Below, piece by piece: positions 33,547-44,045 of a DNA stretch of 64,000 nt (its first letter is position 1; each line of letters begins with the position of its first letter). Under the pieces are notes generated by a model. The model saw only the letters and a program-made list of their open reading frames with translations, was not told the origin of the DNA and did no database searches. Made by a program: the position numbers and the translations under genes. The DNA is from CAWGGS01 sp963822095 (GTDB lineage Bacteria; Desulfobacterota; Desulfobulbia; Desulfobulbales; Desulfocapsaceae): NCBI GenBank assembly GCA_963822095.1, contig CAWGGS010000011.1, positions 1-64,000 of the forward strand, given 5' to 3'.

Positions 33547-34407
33547 ATGGTTCTGCAAATACTTGTAAACGGGATTCTCAAAGGTGGTCTTTATGCCTTG
33601 ATGGCCATAGGGATGTCTCTGATATGGGGAGTAATGGACATCATCAATATCGCCCACGGGGCGTTTATCATGCTTGGTGCTTTTACCACCTACTGGCTGT
33701 TCACGCTCTTCGGCATGGACCCGTTTGTAAGCCTGGTTTTTTCCATGGTTATCCTCTTTGTCCTGGGATACGGGGTGCAAAAAATTGTTATCAACAATGT
33801 TATCCGGGCGGGCGCTTTTATAACCCTGATTCTGGCATTCGGAATCGATATTTTTATTAAAAACCTCGCACTCGTTTCCTGGACCGCAGATGTGCGTAAA
33901 GTGCAGGTTTCCTATGGAGCTGCTAATTTCTCCCTGGGCAACTGGGTCACCATTCCAACCGTCCGTCTCCTGGCTTTCATCCTGGTAATAGTTATCAGTT
34001 TAGCCTTTTATTTTATCCTGAACCGGACCAACCTGGGCCGCTCTATACGGGCGACTTCCCAAGACCTCGACGCAGCTCGTCTTGTCGGCGTAGATGTCGC
34101 CAGGACGTATGCGATAACCTTCGGCCTCGGTGTCGGGGCGGCAGGTGCCGCAGGAACCCTGTGGTCTATCCTTTTCCCGATCAGTCCGATGATGGGCGGA
34201 GAGTTGACCCTTAAATCATTTGTGGTCGTCATTATCGGCGGACTGGGGAGCATGCTCGGTCCGATTATCGGAGGGTTGGCTTTAGGCATCGCCGAGGCTT
34301 TCGGCACCGATTGGTTCGGATCGACCTACGGAAACTTGATCAGCTTTACAATCCTGGTAGCGGTCCTGATAGTCAGGCCCAAAGGATTCCTTGGAAAGGC
34401 AGACTAG
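33547..34407 (+). CDS. livH: Branched-chain amino-acid ABC transporter permease LivH
   Basis: A 286-residue inner-membrane permease with about eight hydrophobic helices. MVLQILVNGILKGGLYALMA and GMSLIWGVMDIINIAHGAF are the LivH N-terminal signature; the later ATSQDLDAARLVGVDV is the cytoplasmic EAA-like loop that docks with the ATPases, and GGLGSMLGPIIGGLALG follows. It pairs with LivM to make the channel. The stop is 2 bases from the livM start. Confidence 0.93.
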   Translation: MVLQILVNGILKGGLYALMAIGMSLIWGVMDIINIAHGAFIMLGAFTTYWLFTLFGMDPFVSLVFSMVILFVLGYGVQKIVINNVIRAGAFITLILAFGIDIFIKNLALVSWTADVRKVQVSYGAANFSLGNWVTIPTVRLLAFILVIVISLAFYFILNRTNLGRSIRATSQDLDAARLVGVDVARTYAITFGLGVGAAGAAGTLWSILFPISPMMGGELTLKSFVVVIIGGLGSMLGPIIGGLALGIAEAFGTDWFGSTYGNLISFTILVAVLIVRPKGFLGKAD

Positions 34408-34409
34408 TT

Positions 34410-35378
34410 ATGGAGAAGAAACTTATTCAAAAATTCCTGATCTGCGGCATCGTATTGCTGCTCACCGTTCTTTTTCCTTTGTTCAGCAATAATTTCACTA
34501 TCCGATTCGGGACCGACATCCTGATGTTCGCCATCATGGCCAGCGCCTGGAACATCATCGGCGGATATACAGGCTATGCCTCATTCGGCAATGTCGTTTT
34601 TTTCGGAATCGGCGGTTATATCACAGCCGTTTTAATGGAAAGAACCGGCATGAATTTTGGATTCGCCTATCTGGCGGCAGGTTTCGGTGCGGCGCTGTTC
34701 GCCGTTCTCATCGGACTTCCCGTTCTTCGCCTCCGGGGCCATTATTTCGCAATAGCGACTTTGGGTGTTGCCGAAGCCATGAAAGCCCTGGTGCAAAACC
34801 TGCAAATAACAGAAGGAAACTCGGGCATCTATCTTCCGCTGCTCAATTTTTCCATCAAGGCCCAATATTATTTCTTCTTCTATATAATGCTGGGAACACT
34901 TGTTCTCACTCTCGTGGCTACCTATCTGATGCTCAATTCCAAGCTGGGTTATTCTCTGATCGCCATCAGGGAAAATGAGGAGGCGGCAAATTCAGTCGGC
35001 ATCAACACGACCTGGTCAAAGACCGTAGCCTTTGCCTTAAGTGGACTTTTCACAGGTCTTGCCGGAAGCATCTACGCCTATCAGCAGGCATTTCTCAAAC
35101 CAGGTCCGGCATTCAGTGTCGAAACCACGGTAAAAATGATCGTGATGGCCGTCTTTGGCGGTACCGGTAAGCTTTTCGGGCCTCTGATCGGCGCCTTCAG
35201 TATTGAAATGATATCCGAAACACTTTCCAATTATTTCCTCGTGGCCCACACCCTGTTTTTCGGAACCGTGGTTATTCTGGCTATCCTTTTTGCGCCCAAA
35301 GGTTTGATTGATCTTATTACCAAGCGTAAATTCGGTCTCTCATACTTTTTGGAGAATATCCGTCAACATCGTATCTAG
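34410..35378 (+). CDS. livM: Branched-chain amino-acid ABC transporter permease LivM
   Basis: A 322-residue permease. The typical LivM stretches are MASAWNIIGGYTGYASFGNV, LRGHYFAIATLGVAEAMKAL, GYSLIAIRENEEAANSVGIN (ATPase-coupling loop) and FGGTGKLFGPLIGAF. The start at 34410 (ATGGAGAAG) is chosen over an in-frame GTG at 34311, which lies inside livH and only adds charged residues. It is coupled to livH by the 2-base gap. Confidence 0.92.
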   Translation: MEKKLIQKFLICGIVLLLTVLFPLFSNNFTIRFGTDILMFAIMASAWNIIGGYTGYASFGNVVFFGIGGYITAVLMERTGMNFGFAYLAAGFGAALFAVLIGLPVLRLRGHYFAIATLGVAEAMKALVQNLQITEGNSGIYLPLLNFSIKAQYYFFFYIMLGTLVLTLVATYLMLNSKLGYSLIAIRENEEAANSVGINTTWSKTVAFALSGLFTGLAGSIYAYQQAFLKPGPAFSVETTVKMIVMAVFGGTGKLFGPLIGAFSIEMISETLSNYFLVAHTLFFGTVVILAILFAPKGLIDLITKRKFGLSYFLENIRQHRI

Positions 35379-35392
35379 AAAGGCTTTTATTC

Positions 35393-36136
35393 ATGGTCAT
35401 TCTCGAAGGCAAAAATATTTCGAAACGCTTCGCGGGGCTCCTTGCCGTATCGAAAGTTGATTTCCATCTTAAGCAGGGTGAAATCCTGGGTCTTATCGGT
35501 CCCAATGGGGCGGGAAAGACCACGTTGGTCAATGTTATCGCCGGAGTCTACACCCCTTCAACCGGAAAGGTTTTTTTTAAAGAAAAGCAGATATCGGGAA
35601 AACATCCCTATCAGATCGGCAGATTGGGAATCAGCCGGACCTTTCAGGTGGTCAAACCTTTTCCCGGAATGACGGTGAAAGAAAATGCCGCCGTCGGCGC
35701 CATGTATGGCGCGGGAGGAAAAACAAAATCCGTTAAACAGGCACTACAAAAAGCAGAGGAAATTCTGGAATTCGTGGGTCTTGCAGACCAGATGAATAAA
35801 GGTGCGGATCAGTTGGGAGTCGCCTCACGAAAAAGGTTGGAGATGGCCAAAGCTCTGGCCATGGAACCTGAGCTGGTATTATTCGATGAAGTAATGGCTG
35901 GACTCAACTTCGGAGAAATTGACCAGGCAGTTGAACTCATCAAAAAAATCCGGGAAAGCGGTAAGTCGATTCTGATTATAGAGCATGTCATGCGTGCGAT
36001 AAAAAATGTTTGCGACCGGATATTTGTTTTGCATCACGGTGAAAAAATCGCTGACGGTACAGTGGATGATGTCTTGAATAATGAGACGGTTATCAAGGCC
36101 TATCTGGGCAGGCGATACAAGGAACTCACTCATTAA
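35393..36136 (+). CDS. livG: Branched-chain amino-acid ABC transporter ATPase LivG
   Basis: A 247-residue ABC ATPase: Walker A GPNGAGKTT, the LivG-type Q-loop FQVVKPFPGMTVKENA, and Walker B ELVLFDEVMAGLN. The signature position reads LGVASRKRLEMAKAL, where LivG proteins usually have a relaxed LSxGQ form. IEHVMRAIKNVCDRIFVLHHGEKIADG carries the H-loop. It pairs with LivF. Confidence 0.93.
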   Translation: MVILEGKNISKRFAGLLAVSKVDFHLKQGEILGLIGPNGAGKTTLVNVIAGVYTPSTGKVFFKEKQISGKHPYQIGRLGISRTFQVVKPFPGMTVKENAAVGAMYGAGGKTKSVKQALQKAEEILEFVGLADQMNKGADQLGVASRKRLEMAKALAMEPELVLFDEVMAGLNFGEIDQAVELIKKIRESGKSILIIEHVMRAIKNVCDRIFVLHHGEKIADGTVDDVLNNETVIKAYLGRRYKELTH

Positions 36137-36179
36137 TTTAATCGGGTGTTGGCTCGTTCGGGTATAAGGGAGCAAGAAC

Positions 36180-36887
36180 GTGTTACTTGAAATCAAAGGG
36201 CTGAATGTAGGTTATGGTGATATTCAGGTGCTTTGGGATATCGACCTTCAGATCGAGGAAGGGCAGATTGTCGCCTTGGTGGGTGCCAATGGCGCCGGAA
36301 AATCCACACTTCTAAAAGCAATATCCGGACTCTTACCCCTTTACAGCGGCAGCATCATCTTTCAGGGAGAAGATATCACCCACTTGCCCTCCATGGATAT
36401 CGTAGCCAAGGGAATTATCCATGTTCCGGAAGGAAGACGGCTTTTCCCCCATATGACGGTGGAAGAAAATTTGAAAATGGGCGCCTTCAGGAGGAAGAAA
36501 TCAAACAATATCCAGATGGAGCTGGATGTTGTATACCAAATTTTCCCCCTGTTGAAGGAACGACGGTTGCAGAACACCGGCAGCCTTTCCGGAGGAGAAC
36601 AGCAGATGTGCGCCTTTGCCCGCGGCCTCATGGGAAACCCTGAATTGATTATTGTCGATGAAATGTCATTGGGACTTGCCCCATTAATTGTCGATGATCT
36701 CATTGACAAGTTGAAAGAAATCCACCAACAGGGTACCAGTGTTCTCCTGGTTGAGCAGGATGTTCAACTGGCTCTTGATAATTCCAATTACGGCTATGTG
36801 CTTTCCACCGGCAGGGTCGAGATGCAGGGAAACTCACCTGACCTGCTTGGAAACCAGAAAATCAAAGAAATTTATCTGGGTCTGTAA
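36180..36887 (+). CDS. livF: Branched-chain amino-acid ABC transporter ATPase LivF
   Basis: A 235-residue ABC ATPase: Walker A GANGAGKST, signature SLSGGEQQMCAFARGL, Walker B LIIVDEMSLGLAP, and H-loop segment VLLVEQDVQLALDNSNYGYVL. GTG start with GGGAGCAAGAAC before it. It is the last gene of the liv operon and converges with the LysR gene 51 bases on. Confidence 0.93.
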   Translation: MLLEIKGLNVGYGDIQVLWDIDLQIEEGQIVALVGANGAGKSTLLKAISGLLPLYSGSIIFQGEDITHLPSMDIVAKGIIHVPEGRRLFPHMTVEENLKMGAFRRKKSNNIQMELDVVYQIFPLLKERRLQNTGSLSGGEQQMCAFARGLMGNPELIIVDEMSLGLAPLIVDDLIDKLKEIHQQGTSVLLVEQDVQLALDNSNYGYVLSTGRVEMQGNSPDLLGNQKIKEIYLGL

Positions 36888-36938
36888 AATACCGCCGCCT
36901 GCCTGTCGACCTTATTTTAATTGCATGCATGCGTTATG

Positions 36939-37841
36939 TTATCCCTTTTTCTCCTCAATGGTCGACAACTCCAGGAGTATCTCCAGAAAGGACTGAAGTG
37001 TCGGCGACTCATCTCCGGAACGCCAGATCACTGCCATGTCCGTGGTCGGCGCAGGCTTTTTCAATGGCCTGTAGATCACGCCTAAACGCTGCAGGCTTGT
37101 TAATGAAGAGGGAAGAATGGAGACTCCCATTCCTCCTGCAATCAGACTGACTATTGTCGGGGTTGTCCGAGCCTCCTGGACGATTTTAGGCGAGAAACCC
37201 GCCCGAGCGCAGATACGGATAAACTGGTCATAAAAACCCGGTGCCACATGCCGGGGAATCTGAATAAACGACTCCTCGGCCAGCTCCTCTACGGCCACTT
37301 CCTCTTTTTCGGCAAACCGACTGTCTTCTTGAAGGACCACCATTAATGGCTCCCTCCAGATGACCCTCATAGCCAATGACTCGGCGGCGATGACTGGGGG
37401 CCGGACAAGCCCGACATCAATTCTGCCCGCTTTCACCGCCTCCACCTGTTCTTCGCTGGTAAGATCATGCAGGAGCAATGATACTTCGGGGTAGCGGATT
37501 CGCATGGTATTGAAGATATGCGGAACCTTTCCGTAAACCGCCGAACTGACAAACCCCACTGCCAGCTTACCGATTTCGCCTCTTGCCGCCCGTTTAGCAG
37601 CCCGGACGGCATGCTCGGCCTTGGCCAGAATCATTCTTGATTCCGCCAGAAACACCTCACCCGCAGCAGTAAGCCGGACCTGCCGTTTGGTCCTCGTCAA
37701 CAATACGACCCCGATCTCCTCCTCGAGCGCCTTAATCTGCTGACTGAGCGGTGGCTGGGCAATAGCCAGGCGTTTGGCTGCACGGCCGAAATGCAGCTCT
37801 TCCGCCACTGCCACAAAATATCGTAAATGACGCAGTTCCAT
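36939..37841 (-). CDS. LysR family transcriptional regulator
   Basis: A 300-residue LysR protein: N-terminal helix-turn-helix (MELRHLRYFVAVAEELHFGR, then LAIAQPPLSQQIKALEEEIG), linker helix, and effector-binding domain with VKAGRIDVGLVRPPV and GGMGVSILPSSL. It is divergent from the MFS gene, the same arrangement as ynfL and ynfM in E. coli. It likely controls that transporter, not the liv operon it converges with. The CatR/BenM-like N-terminus is often linked to aromatic or drug-related effectors, though this is only a hint. Confidence 0.9.
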   Translation of the reverse strand: MELRHLRYFVAVAEELHFGRAAKRLAIAQPPLSQQIKALEEEIGVVLLTRTKRQVRLTAAGEVFLAESRMILAKAEHAVRAAKRAARGEIGKLAVGFVSSAVYGKVPHIFNTMRIRYPEVSLLLHDLTSEEQVEAVKAGRIDVGLVRPPVIAAESLAMRVIWREPLMVVLQEDSRFAEKEEVAVEELAEESFIQIPRHVAPGFYDQFIRICARAGFSPKIVQEARTTPTIVSLIAGGMGVSILPSSLTSLQRLGVIYRPLKKPAPTTDMAVIWRSGDESPTLQSFLEILLELSTIEEKKG

Positions 37842-37981
37842 GTTTTTTTTAATATGAAAAATGTATCAAACAGCAACTAATAATATATTGGACATCTTAT
37901 ACATGCAACAGTAATTTATTGAAAAACACTGCGCTTCCAAAAGGCGGAAAACTCAATACCAATTTGCAATATTTCAGTAAA

Positions 37982-39196
37982 ATGTTTGGAATTTCGAGCG
38001 TGTTACGGCCTTTCGCCAAGCCTGCCAAGGGCCTGAAAACCTCCACCGACAACCGGACGGGTGTTCTCCTGGCACTGTTTGTCACGGGGTTTGCCACCTT
38101 TATCAATCTCTACGTTACCCAACCGCTTCTGCCCCAGTTCCGACAGATCTTTCAGGCCTCGGAACTCGCTGTAAGCCTCACGGTAAGCGCCCCGGTGCTG
38201 GCCGTGGCTTTAGCCGCCCCTTTTGTCGGGATGCTGGCCGATGCCTTAGGAAGGAAGGGGGTAATCATCACCGCCATGCTCGGACTTTCCATCCCTTCTG
38301 CTCTGGCGGCAACATCGTCAAACCTGCACCAGCTCATTGTCTGGCGTTTTTTACAGGGGCTCTTCATTCCGGGAATCATCACCGTTGCCATGGCCTATAT
38401 CAGTGAAGAATCCCCGGCTGACAAGGTCGGCTCAACCATGGCGACCTATGTCACAGGGACGGTGGTCGGGGGATTTGCCGGACGGTTTATTGCAGGACTC
38501 TGTGCAGCCCATGCAGGCTGGCGTGTGGCATTCGTGTATATCGGTCTCGTAACCCTGGTCGGCTGTCTCATAACCGTGTTGTTTCTTCCGTCTTCCACCA
38601 AATTCATCCGCCAGACCGGGACGGCGGCTTCCCTCAAATCCCTTCGCCAACATCTGAGGAACCCGCAACTTTTGGCTACCTATGCCATCGGCTTCAACGT
38701 CCTGTTCTGCCAGGTCGGCTCGTTTACCTATGTGAATTTCTATCTGGCGGACAAGCCCTTCCTGCTCGGACCGGCCGCCCTGGGTTCTATTTTTTCCGTC
38801 TACCTGATCGGCGCGGTGATTACACCGGGTGCGGGAAAAATCCTGGACCACATCGGCTATCGCCGGACCCTTACAATCGCCGTCGGCGCAATCGCCACCG
38901 GCATACTGCTGACCTTAATCATGTCCCTGCCTATAATCATAGCCGGACTCGCCCTGTCGGCAACAGGAGTGTTTGCCTGCCAGGCGGCAGCATCCAGCTA
39001 TGTGGGCAAGGCCGCGGGCAAGGCCAGGTCTTCCGCCGCAGGCCTTTATGTGGCGCTCTACTATCTCGGAGGCGGACTGGGTTCCATCATCCCCGGTTTT
39101 TTTTGGGATACAACAGGTTGGATCGGCTGTGTGGCACTTATCCTCTGCCTACAGGGGGCAATATTTCTCATAGGTCACCGCCTGTGGAAGGAGTAG
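37982..39196 (+). CDS. MFS transporter, YnfM-like
   Basis: A 404-residue major facilitator protein with 12 predicted helices. TRTxxx-like loop motif A is GMLADALGRKGVIITAMLG (loop 2-3), and VVGGFAGRFIAGLCAAHAGW marks helix 5. It resembles E. coli YnfM in sequence and in its divergent LysR neighbour. The substrate is unknown, probably export. An in-frame TTG at 37919 adds 21 residues; neither start has a clear ribosome site. Confidence 0.84.
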   Translation: MFGISSVLRPFAKPAKGLKTSTDNRTGVLLALFVTGFATFINLYVTQPLLPQFRQIFQASELAVSLTVSAPVLAVALAAPFVGMLADALGRKGVIITAMLGLSIPSALAATSSNLHQLIVWRFLQGLFIPGIITVAMAYISEESPADKVGSTMATYVTGTVVGGFAGRFIAGLCAAHAGWRVAFVYIGLVTLVGCLITVLFLPSSTKFIRQTGTAASLKSLRQHLRNPQLLATYAIGFNVLFCQVGSFTYVNFYLADKPFLLGPAALGSIFSVYLIGAVITPGAGKILDHIGYRRTLTIAVGAIATGILLTLIMSLPIIIAGLALSATGVFACQAAASSYVGKAAGKARSSAAGLYVALYYLGGGLGSIIPGFFWDTTGWIGCVALILCLQGAIFLIGHRLWKE

Positions 39197-39830
39197 TAAA
39201 ATTCTCCCCTTGATGCAGGGAACACAGACCAACAAACAGCATCCCAGATAAAAAATCGGCCATCAGCTTGGCAATGCCGGAAAAGCCTCCCGGCTCACGG
39301 CTCAACCCAGCCACCGGTCGGTCTCCAATAAGTGTTTCAATGTCCGATCCTGGTTGCACCTTTCACTCCATCCCGGAGGAGGACATAGAAGCGGGAAAAT
39401 ATATTGGTCGGAACTCAAATATGAACTCTAAAAATAATGCCCGGGGCCATATAAAAAGGGCAGGAAAATTTGACAGAGAACCTTTGAAAAAGATACACTG
39501 TATGAAAATCCGTATCCTCCTTGAAAATGGAATGAGTACGATTAAAAGTGGCTTCAATGAACGATTCCGTAATAATTTCCCCCCATAAAAATCCTATCTC
39601 TTTACCGAAGATTTTTTTACTTTTTCCCGAAAAAACAAAATATTATTCCCTGAACTGCAGAGAGAGAACCCCCAAAATCCCGCCTCCGACCAAGGACTTT
39701 CCCCGCATTTCATTTCGATGGATGCTTGACTGGTATGCATTGCTCGTCTCCAAGCTCTGTCCAGCAACCGCCTGCGAAAACAGCTCATTGAGAGCCTTAT
39801 GCAATACCGCTAGGAGCTCTCGCAGGAAAA
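39197..39830. other. Intergenic region, no convincing gene
   Basis: 634 bases. Several short plus frames (39268-39588, 39548-39838) lack start signals and relatives. A promoter-like pair at 39470-39499 probably serves the kinase gene downstream. Confidence 0.4.
39470..39499 (+). promoter_or_regulatory. Candidate promoter of the hybrid kinase gene
   Basis: TTGACA (39470-39475) and TACACT (39494-39499) with an 18-base spacer. The leader to the start at 39831 would be about 325 bases. Confidence 0.35.
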
Positions 39831-42800
39831 ATGATTAAATCCCGAGCGTTTTCCTTATGGGCTGCTGTCGCCACCCTCTTTGTGTGCCTATCCACATCGG
39901 CCAATGCCGATGATCGTCAAATTTGGTTTGATCAGGTCTTCAACACCGGTTCTTATAACATGGGGGGTATCCAGGATCGTGATGGCTTCCTCTGGTTTAC
40001 AACCACCGGAGGGCTCATCCGGTATGACGGCTACAGCCAAAAGATCTTCACGGAAGGCCCCCATGGACTGACCTCCAATTTCGTCCCCTGTGTCTATGAG
40101 GATAGCCGTGGCTTCATGTGGATCGTTACCCTGTCGGGTTTAGATCTCTACGACAGAAACAGCGGCTCGATCAAACATTTCCAACCGCAACCGGACAAAC
40201 CTGGCAGCATCGGCAGCAATATCTTTAACTGGGCCCCGAAGCTGGTCACCGAAGACCCTGAGGGAGGAATCTGGATCGCCTCCCGTGACGGCGTGTACCG
40301 TTACAATCCAAAAACAGCCGCCTTCAAGGCTTTCAAGGCGAACGCCAGCAAAACAGATGCCTTGGACAACAACGATGTCTGGACCATTATGGCTGATCGG
40401 GAAGGCAAAATTTGGATCGGGACGGCCTCAGGAGTCAATGTCTACAACCCTAAGACCAAGAATTTCGTTCATTACCATCACCATCCACAGCAAAAAAACA
40501 GCCTTGGCTACGGCATTGTCTATTCAATCTTCCAGGATAAGGAGGGCGAAATCTGGATAGGGACAAGCAAAGGAGGGCTGAGCAGATTTCTCCCGAAAAC
40601 CAAAACCTTTTTATCCTATACCCACAACCCGAAAGATCCGACGAGCTTGGCCAGTAACGAGGTTTTTTCCATAACCGAAGACAACCAGGGAAACCTCTGG
40701 CTGGGAAGATCGTTTTCCAACAGTGTCGGCCTTGAACGGTTTAATAAGAAGACCCGAAAATTTACCCTTTATAAACACAATCCGAATACGCCCGGCTCAC
40801 TAAGCGGCAATATTATCCTTACCTGTTTTCAAGACAAATCCGGCTCTCTCTGGATCCCGGACAATACCGGTCCGGTCAATAAGTTCGATCCGTTCAGCCA
40901 TCGCTTTAATCTCTACACCTCAGAGCCCAAATCACCCGAGACCAGGGGGTTGAGTGGTCTTACCAGCGTTTATGAGGATAGTCGGGGAGATATTTGGTTG
41001 GGAGGCCAGAAAGGTTTGACCCGCCAGGATCATAGAACCGGGAAATGGTATCCGGTATCCGTAGATCCCAACAATCCCAAAGCCCTATGGAATACCTATG
41101 CCTTCTCGGTCATCGAAGACAAAGAAGGAGGCTTCTGGATAGCCACAGATGACGGATATCTTAACCTCTATGACCGGGATAGGCAGGTGGTCATCAAACG
41201 CTATCTCAACCCCTTTGTCCACAATACGGCCAGACAGATTATAGAAGATCGGTCGAACCCGGACATTTTCTGGTTCGGCGTGGAAGGGTATGGTCTGTTT
41301 TCCTTTAATAAAAAAACAGGAAAATTCACCCGGCCGAAAAGCGATGCCAAGAACCCAGGGGTAATCGGTAACGACTACATCTATGCCCTCACTCAGGATA
41401 AGAACAATATCCTTTGGGTCCAAACCCAAAGGGGGCTTTACAGGTTCGATCCGAAAAACAGTCACTTTCATCACTTCAGACACGATCCAAACGATCCACA
41501 GAGCATAAGCAGTAATGTGGTCAACGATATCTTTATCGACAGCAAAGGCACCTATTGGGTCAGTACAGATCAGGGTCTGAACCGATTCGATCCGAAATTG
41601 GGTACATTCACCTCATTTGGCAAAAAGAACGGTTTTTCGACATTGATTATTCGGGCCATCGAGGAAGACAATTCCGGAAACCTTTGGCTGGGCTCAAACA
41701 ACGGTCTGTTTGCCTTTGATCCCGTTCGGGAAAAGGTTATCGGGCACTTTACAACTGCTGATGGCCTGCAGGGCGACAGCTTCAGCCTCTTCGGCGGCAG
41801 TGCAATTAAAACACAAGACGGCAAGCTCTGGTTTGTGGGTTTAAACGGAGCAAACAACTTTTATCCGAAACAAATTCATCGCAACGGAAATCCGCCCCCC
41901 ACCTATATCCTGAATATCTCCCAGGGCGGAGAGCGTTTGATTCCCCGATTGGAGGCCCATGGAAACAAAGAAATATTTCTGAATTGGCGTCATAACTATT
42001 TTGAGTTTGAATATGTCGGCCTCAACTACAGCCAGCCTACCAAAAATCAATACAAATATACGCTTGAAGGATGGGATAAGGATTGGTACCTGGCCGGAAA
42101 TAAACGTTTTGGTCGCTACTCGGGACTCTCCGGAGGCACGTACGTCCTCAAGGTATTGGCTGCAAACAACGATGGCGTCTGGGGAAAGATTCCTGCAAAA
42201 CTGATAGTTCACGTGGAAACCCCCTACTGGGAGACCTGGTGGTTCTATATCCTGGTCGGGTCCTCCCTGGCATGCTTTTTTAGTGTGTTTTATATATTCC
42301 GTATCCGACGGCTTAAAAGATTCAACCAGGAACTGGAAGGGGCATATCACGATGTCGGTATTGCCGAAAAAAAATATCGCTCGATCTTTGAAAACGCCGT
42401 GGAAGGCATATTCCAGCTTACCCCCCAGGGGCAATTGATGGATGCCAACCCCGCCGCAGCAATTATCATGGGTTTTGACAATCCCGCCCAAATGCAGCAG
42501 GAAATACGGCAGATACGAGACTGGATCAGAATCTCGAGGCGGAACTGGCTGAAATTTATTGCTCAACTGCGAAAAAACGGCGCCGTTTTCAACTATGAGG
42601 TGCAGGCAAGACGCAAGACCGGCGAATTCGTCTGGCTGGCAATCAATATTAGAACTATCAAGGACGAACAAGGCAACATACAGTATGCCGATGGGATTAT
42701 GGAGGATATCACCATCAGGAAGAAGGCGGCTGATCAGCTGCGGCTCAACCATGAGCACCTGGAACAACTGGTCCATGAACGTACCAAGAAATATCAGGAA

Positions 42801-44045
42801 ATCAATGCCAACCTGCAAAGGGAAATTAATGAGAGGGAACGAGTTGAGGAAGAGCTTCTCAGAGCCAGAAAGCTGGAATCCATCGGCGTTTTGGCCGGTG
42901 GTATAGCCCATGATTTCAACAATCTGATGACCGTCATCATGGGAAACATCAACCTTTTGCAGCTCAGGTCCGAACTCAACGATTCGGCCGAATTGCAGAC
43001 AGCGGTACAGGCTCTGCGCCGGGCCAAGGACCTGACCCAGAAATTCATCACCTTCTCTTCCGGCGGCGACCCGATCATGAAGATCCAGGACATTGAAAAA
43101 GTCACCCGATCGGCCGTGGAACTTACTCTGTCTGGATCCAATATCCAGCCGGTTTTCTCGATCGACCAGACTCCCTGGAACGTCGATATCGACCATAGCC
43201 ATGTCAGCCAGGCAATGTACAATATCATTGAAAACAGTAAACAGGCCATGGAACAGGGCGGTACTCTTGAGGTCAAAATTTCCAATCTGAGGAAAAACGG
43301 TGACCCGGATATGACCGACCTGCCGATCAAGGTGGGAGATTATGTTGCGGTGGATTTCAAGGATCAGGGAAGCGGCATACTCCCTGAGCATCTTCCCAAA
43401 ATTTTCGATCCGTATTTTACCACCGCCGCCAAAGGGGCTCAGAAAGGAAAAGGACTGGGGCTGACCATTGCCTATTCGATAATTAAAAAACACGGTGGCT
43501 ATCTCTTTGTCGACTCCGTCAAGGGCGAAGGCACGCTGGCGCGACTGCTTCTGCCGGCGGCAAGAGAGACGGGCTCCGAAAACATGGAACCTGCATCAGA
43601 CCCATCCCGGACCGATAAAAAGAGAGTCCTGCTAATGGATGACGAGAAGATGCTAAGAGATATGGCTCAGATGATGCTTGGCGCCATTGGGTACGAAGTT
43701 GCAGTCGCAGCCGATGGCGATGCAGCCGTCAGCCTGTATAAAAAGGCCCTTGAAGCCGGAGCCCCCTTCCATGTCGCCATCCTTGATCTGACCATTCCGG
43801 GGGGAATCGGGGGCAAGGAGGTTGTGAAAATTCTGCAAAAACTGGATCCCGATCTCAAAGCCGTGGTCTCCAGCGGTTATGCAGATGATCCCGTCGTCTC
43901 CAATTATCGGGAATACGGATTTTTTGATTCCCTGTCAAAGCCCTACGATCTTCAAGAACTGCAAAGTATGCTCGCACGGGTGTTCAGATCTCCGCAAGGG
44001 TCGAACTCGGTCCCTTCAGCGCCGCAAGGTCTACCACGTGCGTAG
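39831..44045 (+). CDS. Hybrid sensor histidine kinase with periplasmic two-component propeller
   Basis: A 1404-residue protein. Signal peptide (MIKSRAFSLWAAVATLFVCLST...ANA-DD), then about 14 propeller blades of the Reg_prop type (repeated IWIGT/FWFTT/LWLGS blocks) to about residue 690, a Y_Y_Y domain (EYVGLNYSQPTKNQYKYTLEGWDKDW) at about 720-790, one transmembrane helix at about 803-826, a PAS domain (about 845-965), a coiled linker, a HisKA domain with H1027 (GGIAHDFNNLM), an HATPase domain (DQGSGILPEHL, KGKGLGLTIAYSI) and a C-terminal receiver with D1319 (AILDLTIP). There is no DNA-binding domain, so phosphate must pass on. The periplasmic half often senses glycans or other polymers, but no transport genes of that type are adjacent. 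Confidence 0.92.
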   Translation: MIKSRAFSLWAAVATLFVCLSTSANADDRQIWFDQVFNTGSYNMGGIQDRDGFLWFTTTGGLIRYDGYSQKIFTEGPHGLTSNFVPCVYEDSRGFMWIVTLSGLDLYDRNSGSIKHFQPQPDKPGSIGSNIFNWAPKLVTEDPEGGIWIASRDGVYRYNPKTAAFKAFKANASKTDALDNNDVWTIMADREGKIWIGTASGVNVYNPKTKNFVHYHHHPQQKNSLGYGIVYSIFQDKEGEIWIGTSKGGLSRFLPKTKTFLSYTHNPKDPTSLASNEVFSITEDNQGNLWLGRSFSNSVGLERFNKKTRKFTLYKHNPNTPGSLSGNIILTCFQDKSGSLWIPDNTGPVNKFDPFSHRFNLYTSEPKSPETRGLSGLTSVYEDSRGDIWLGGQKGLTRQDHRTGKWYPVSVDPNNPKALWNTYAFSVIEDKEGGFWIATDDGYLNLYDRDRQVVIKRYLNPFVHNTARQIIEDRSNPDIFWFGVEGYGLFSFNKKTGKFTRPKSDAKNPGVIGNDYIYALTQDKNNILWVQTQRGLYRFDPKNSHFHHFRHDPNDPQSISSNVVNDIFIDSKGTYWVSTDQGLNRFDPKLGTFTSFGKKNGFSTLIIRAIEEDNSGNLWLGSNNGLFAFDPVREKVIGHFTTADGLQGDSFSLFGGSAIKTQDGKLWFVGLNGANNFYPKQIHRNGNPPPTYILNISQGGERLIPRLEAHGNKEIFLNWRHNYFEFEYVGLNYSQPTKNQYKYTLEGWDKDWYLAGNKRFGRYSGLSGGTYVLKVLAANNDGVWGKIPAKLIVHVETPYWETWWFYILVGSSLACFFSVFYIFRIRRLKRFNQELEGAYHDVGIAEKKYRSIFENAVEGIFQLTPQGQLMDANPAAAIIMGFDNPAQMQQEIRQIRDWIRISRRNWLKFIAQLRKNGAVFNYEVQARRKTGEFVWLAINIRTIKDEQGNIQYADGIMEDITIRKKAADQLRLNHEHLEQLVHERTKKYQEINANLQREINERERVEEELLRARKLESIGVLAGGIAHDFNNLMTVIMGNINLLQLRSELNDSAELQTAVQALRRAKDLTQKFITFSSGGDPIMKIQDIEKVTRSAVELTLSGSNIQPVFSIDQTPWNVDIDHSHVSQAMYNIIENSKQAMEQGGTLEVKISNLRKNGDPDMTDLPIKVGDYVAVDFKDQGSGILPEHLPKIFDPYFTTAAKGAQKGKGLGLTIAYSIIKKHGGYLFVDSVKGEGTLARLLLPAARETGSENMEPASDPSRTDKKRVLLMDDEKMLRDMAQMMLGAIGYEVAVAADGDAAVSLYKKALEAGAPFHVAILDLTIPGGIGGKEVVKILQKLDPDLKAVVSSGYADDPVVSNYREYGFFDSLSKPYDLQELQSMLARVFRSPQGSNSVPSAPQGLPRA

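Noticed and set aside
39268..39838. Two overlapping short frames before the hybrid kinase
   Set aside because: No start signals or relatives; low-complexity composition of non-coding DNA.
41841..43493. 550-residue frame antisense to the hybrid kinase
   Set aside because: The sense strand encodes clear PAS, HisKA and HATPase domains; the antisense frame has no family features.
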